Assembly: GCF_012927185.1 (NCBI RefSeq)
Contig: NZ_JABBGB010000002.1
Coordinates: 1,240,001-1,304,000 of the forward strand
From: Pseudoflavitalea sp. G-6-1-2
GTDB taxonomy: Bacteria > Bacteroidota > Bacteroidia > Chitinophagales > Chitinophagaceae
Direction: 5' to 3'
Length of the DNA: 64,000 nucleotides
Below the pieces are notes generated by a model that saw only the letters and a program-made list of their open reading frames with translations, made no database searches and was not told the origin of the DNA. A program made the translations under genes and the position numbers. This document shows positions 61,706-64,000 of the stretch, one piece after another; position 1 is the first letter of the stretch, and every line of letters starts with the position of its first letter.

Positions 61706-64000
61706 TCAGAATCCTACTTTAAGGTTAAGACCTAAGCTGCGTGTAGCCGGTAATCCGAAAACATCGATACCCTGCAGTCTGTTGCCAGTGCTCATCGATA
61801 CTTCAGGATCGAATGGTGCATCGCGTTTCAGGAAGAACAGGTTATGACCTACAACAGAGAGGCTGAGATCTCTGATTCCTTTCCATTTCAGCGGTACTAC
61901 GTAGCCGAGAGATACTTCTCTCATGCGGATGGTAGTAGCATCATAGAGATAGAATTCACCGATACCGTTTCTGCCGCCGATAGCGCTGTACCATTTCTGT
62001 GCATCTACTTTGCCAGACCAGTCTTTCCCATCAGTGAGCGTTCCGGAAACATCCACACCACCTGCATCGCGGGCATTGCCTGCGTTTTTGCTGAATCCAT
62101 TCAGATCGAGTTCAGCTTGTGTAAGGCTCATCACCTTGCCACCGAATCTGCCATCGATGAGGAACGAAAGGGTGAATTGTTTGTAGCGGAAGTTGTTGCT
62201 CCATCCTGCTGTGAAATCCGGATTGGGGTTGCCAACGATCTCACGTGTTTTGCCATCGTCGCGGATAGGAAGCTTGGTATCTTTATCCAGCAGTATCTTG
62301 CCATTCTCAGCTTTCTTCGCAATAAATGAAATGATGTCTCCATAGCTGCCACCTTCGCGAACTACTGTTCCGAATGTGTTATCGAACGGAGCCAGCAGAA
62401 ACTGACGGATGGTACCAGGTGCACTGTTCACTCCTTCAGCTTTGAGGTTTACCACTTTGTTCTTGTTGGTAGCGAAGTTCACAGAGGTATTCCACTCGAA
62501 ATCTTTCTGCTTCACAGGCGCTGCATTCACCATGATCTCCCATCCTTTGTTCTGGATATGACCCAGGTTGAGGAAGAAGGTGGTGAGCCCCGATACGGCC
62601 GCTGCTGTTGTTTCAAAATACTGATCGTAGTTGTCGTTCTTATAGTAAGTAACGTCCACACCTAAGCGACCATTCAGGAAACGCCATTCTGTACCGAATT
62701 CCAGCGATCTGTTGTCTTCGGGTTTCAGCACTTTTCCGGGGAAAGGCGCCTGCACCACAATTACAGGAAGACCGGTTTGCGGATCGATGGTATAAGCAGG
62801 GCGGTTGGATGCGAATGCACGAACACTGTTACCCACCTTTGCATAAGAGCCTCTTACTTTGGCCAGATCAACAAAGGATGGAAGTTTCAGCAGATCGTTC
62901 AGCACCACGGTTGCACCAGCTGAATAATAAAGGAAGCTGTTGCTGTTGGTGTTGGAGAGGGTCGAAGACCAGTCGTTACGCGCTGTAAGATCAAGGAAGA
63001 GGAAGTCTCTGTAACCAAGTGATGCACTTCCCAGCACAGACTGTGTTTGATATCTTACCACAGACTGATTGCGGTTGGAGTTGGTTCCAAGCACATTCTG
63101 CAGGCTGAATACATTGGCGATGCTCAGACCTGTACCTGTTCCGTTCATATCTTTTGCACGATAAGAATCCACTACTGCGAGATCATTTACGCGGGCATCG
63201 TTGATAACACCGCCGAATGTTGCATTGAGGGTGAGATCCTGACTGAGCTCTTTGTTGAAGAGCAGGAGGATATCGCCATAGGCTACTTTGTCTTTGCCTC
63301 TGCTCCATATGTAACGGCCATTCGCATCTGCAATGGAGTTGTGCGTACTGGCGTAGTAACGGCTTTCGTAATCATCCACCGCAAGGTCGTAGTTGCCACG
63401 GGCCTGCACGGAAAGCCATGGAGCCAGTGTGTATTTCAGCGACAGCGATGTGAATGCACGGTCGCGGCTGTCGTCGCGTGTATTGCGGTTGAGGATCCAG
63501 TAAGGGTTCTGAGAGAAGTCGTTCCCCTGCTCATCCGTTTCGTAGTTTACATTCCACCAGTTGTGTACATAGAGTCTGCGTTTGGGAGACAATACTTCGA
63601 ACTGATTTTTGTAGCTGGCGAAATCGAGGTTTCTGGGGAAATAGTACAGACCGATCTGTGGGTTGTTGTAGAAACCAGACACAGGGCGGTTATGCGCCGA
63701 CTGTTTGGTGAGGGTTACAAATCCATCGACACTCAGTTTCTCATCGAAGAACTTTGCAGTTTCTCTGAAAGTAAATGTGTGACGATTGAATTTTGCTGTT
63801 GGAATAACCCCTTTATTGTCGGTATTGCTGTAAGAGAAATAAGTCTGTGCTTTATCGTTACCTGCTGTAAGGGTAAGGCTGTTGATCCAGGTTACTCCTG
63901 TTTTGTAGAAGTCGCTGGTGTAATCGCCTTTACCGTTTTTGGCGCCCCATCCGTCCTGATCACCGGCTTTGCCCTGACCATAACTGAACTGAGCTTCGGG
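61706..64000 (-). CDS. SusC/RagA-family TonB-linked outer-membrane transporter (5' end outside window)
   Basis: The frame is open to the right edge, giving the last 764 residues; the signal, carboxypeptidase-like domain and plug lie beyond the window. The visible part is a SusC-type barrel with many aromatic strands, SLSVVGHNLFFLKRDAPFDP near the end, and the terminal LGLNLKVGF strand. With the SusD partner it imports oligomers using TonB energy. The gene pair order SusC then SusD is normal. A pair without visible enzymes may serve peptides or glycans digested by products encoded elsewhere. Confidence 0.95.
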   Translation of the reverse strand, partial: PEAQFSYGQGKAGDQDGWGAKNGKGDYTSDFYKTGVTWINSLTLTAGNDKAQTYFSYSNTDNKGVIPTAKFNRHTFTFRETAKFFDEKLSVDGFVTLTKQSAHNRPVSGFYNNPQIGLYYFPRNLDFASYKNQFEVLSPKRRLYVHNWWNVNYETDEQGNDFSQNPYWILNRNTRDDSRDRAFTSLSLKYTLAPWLSVQARGNYDLAVDDYESRYYASTHNSIADANGRYIWSRGKDKVAYGDILLLFNKELSQDLTLNATFGGVINDARVNDLAVVDSYRAKDMNGTGTGLSIANVFSLQNVLGTNSNRNQSVVRYQTQSVLGSASLGYRDFLFLDLTARNDWSSTLSNTNSNSFLYYSAGATVVLNDLLKLPSFVDLAKVRGSYAKVGNSVRAFASNRPAYTIDPQTGLPVIVVQAPFPGKVLKPEDNRSLEFGTEWRFLNGRLGVDVTYYKNDNYDQYFETTAAAVSGLTTFFLNLGHIQNKGWEIMVNAAPVKQKDFEWNTSVNFATNKNKVVNLKAEGVNSAPGTIRQFLLAPFDNTFGTVVREGGSYGDIISFIAKKAENGKILLDKDTKLPIRDDGKTREIVGNPNPDFTAGWSNNFRYKQFTLSFLIDGRFGGKVMSLTQAELDLNGFSKNAGNARDAGGVDVSGTLTDGKDWSGKVDAQKWYSAIGGRNGIGEFYLYDATTIRMREVSLGYVVPLKWKGIRDLSLSVVGHNLFFLKRDAPFDPEVSMSTGNRLQGIDVFGLPATRSLGLNLKVGF

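Noticed and set aside
1-64000. CRISPR array, tRNA, rRNA or insertion sequence
   Set aside because: No regularly spaced short repeat array, tRNA-like fold, rRNA segment or transposase was found on either strand.

Overview
The window comes from a member of the Bacteroidota, most likely family Chitinophagaceae. The evidence is a SusC/SusD pair, TonB-dependent receptors with carboxypeptidase-regulatory N-termini, a TamB-type protein, a PorW/SprE protein of type IX secretion, a bactofilin module, an HYC_CC_PP-type protein, and many promoters with the Bacteroidota -7 box TAnnTTTG. No rRNA, tRNA, CRISPR, insertion sequence or prophage was found.

Layout. 1-7.5 kb: 3' end of tamB, ribBA, an Oar-like TonB receptor behind a long structured leader, and a lipoprotein. 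7.5-14.8 kb: two divergent TetR genes and a complete RND efflux operon (TolC, membrane fusion protein, permease). All three regulatory sites here share one operator, TTTGACT-N13-AGTCRRA. 14.9-25.2 kb: an amidoligase-type neighbourhood (esterase, ATP-grasp, YbdK-like ligase, class I glutamine amidotransferase and a further ligase-like protein), interrupted by exported hydrolases. 25.3 kb: one copy of a 150-bp palindromic repeat (family R1). 25.5-36.0 kb: a copper island on the minus strand with a TonB receptor, a His/Met-rich outer-membrane protein, CopZ, an AraC regulator carrying a metal-binding-like N-terminus, CopA, a barrel-like protein, two exported HMA proteins and an HYC_CC_PP protein. 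36.1-49.1 kb: housekeeping and envelope genes (porin, purine nucleoside phosphorylase, sucC, SprT-like, bactofilin, porW/sprE, PBP1A). 49.2-55.0 kb: surface coiled-coil protein, DUF2911 protein and the glycolytic pair pfkA-pyk. 55.1-55.6 kb: two more R1 copies facing each other. 55.6-59.8 kb: cutC, glycosylasparaginase and an NTF2-like gene, divergent from an S15/CocE hydrolase. 60-64 kb: a SusD/SusC pair that runs off the right edge.

The most unusual material is non-coding. The three R1 copies have a conserved core, and their terminal arms differ between copies yet still pair within each copy; both R1 loci lie between tail-to-tail genes. Other notable points are the shared TetR operator set, the direct repeats upstream of copA next to a sensor-like AraC gene, a triple half-site upstream of the metal TonB receptor, a two-hairpin leader upstream of the Oar-like receptor, and a 57-bp tandem repeat with a relative 31 kb away. 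All functional statements come from reading the sequence and from knowledge of the families; no search was run.
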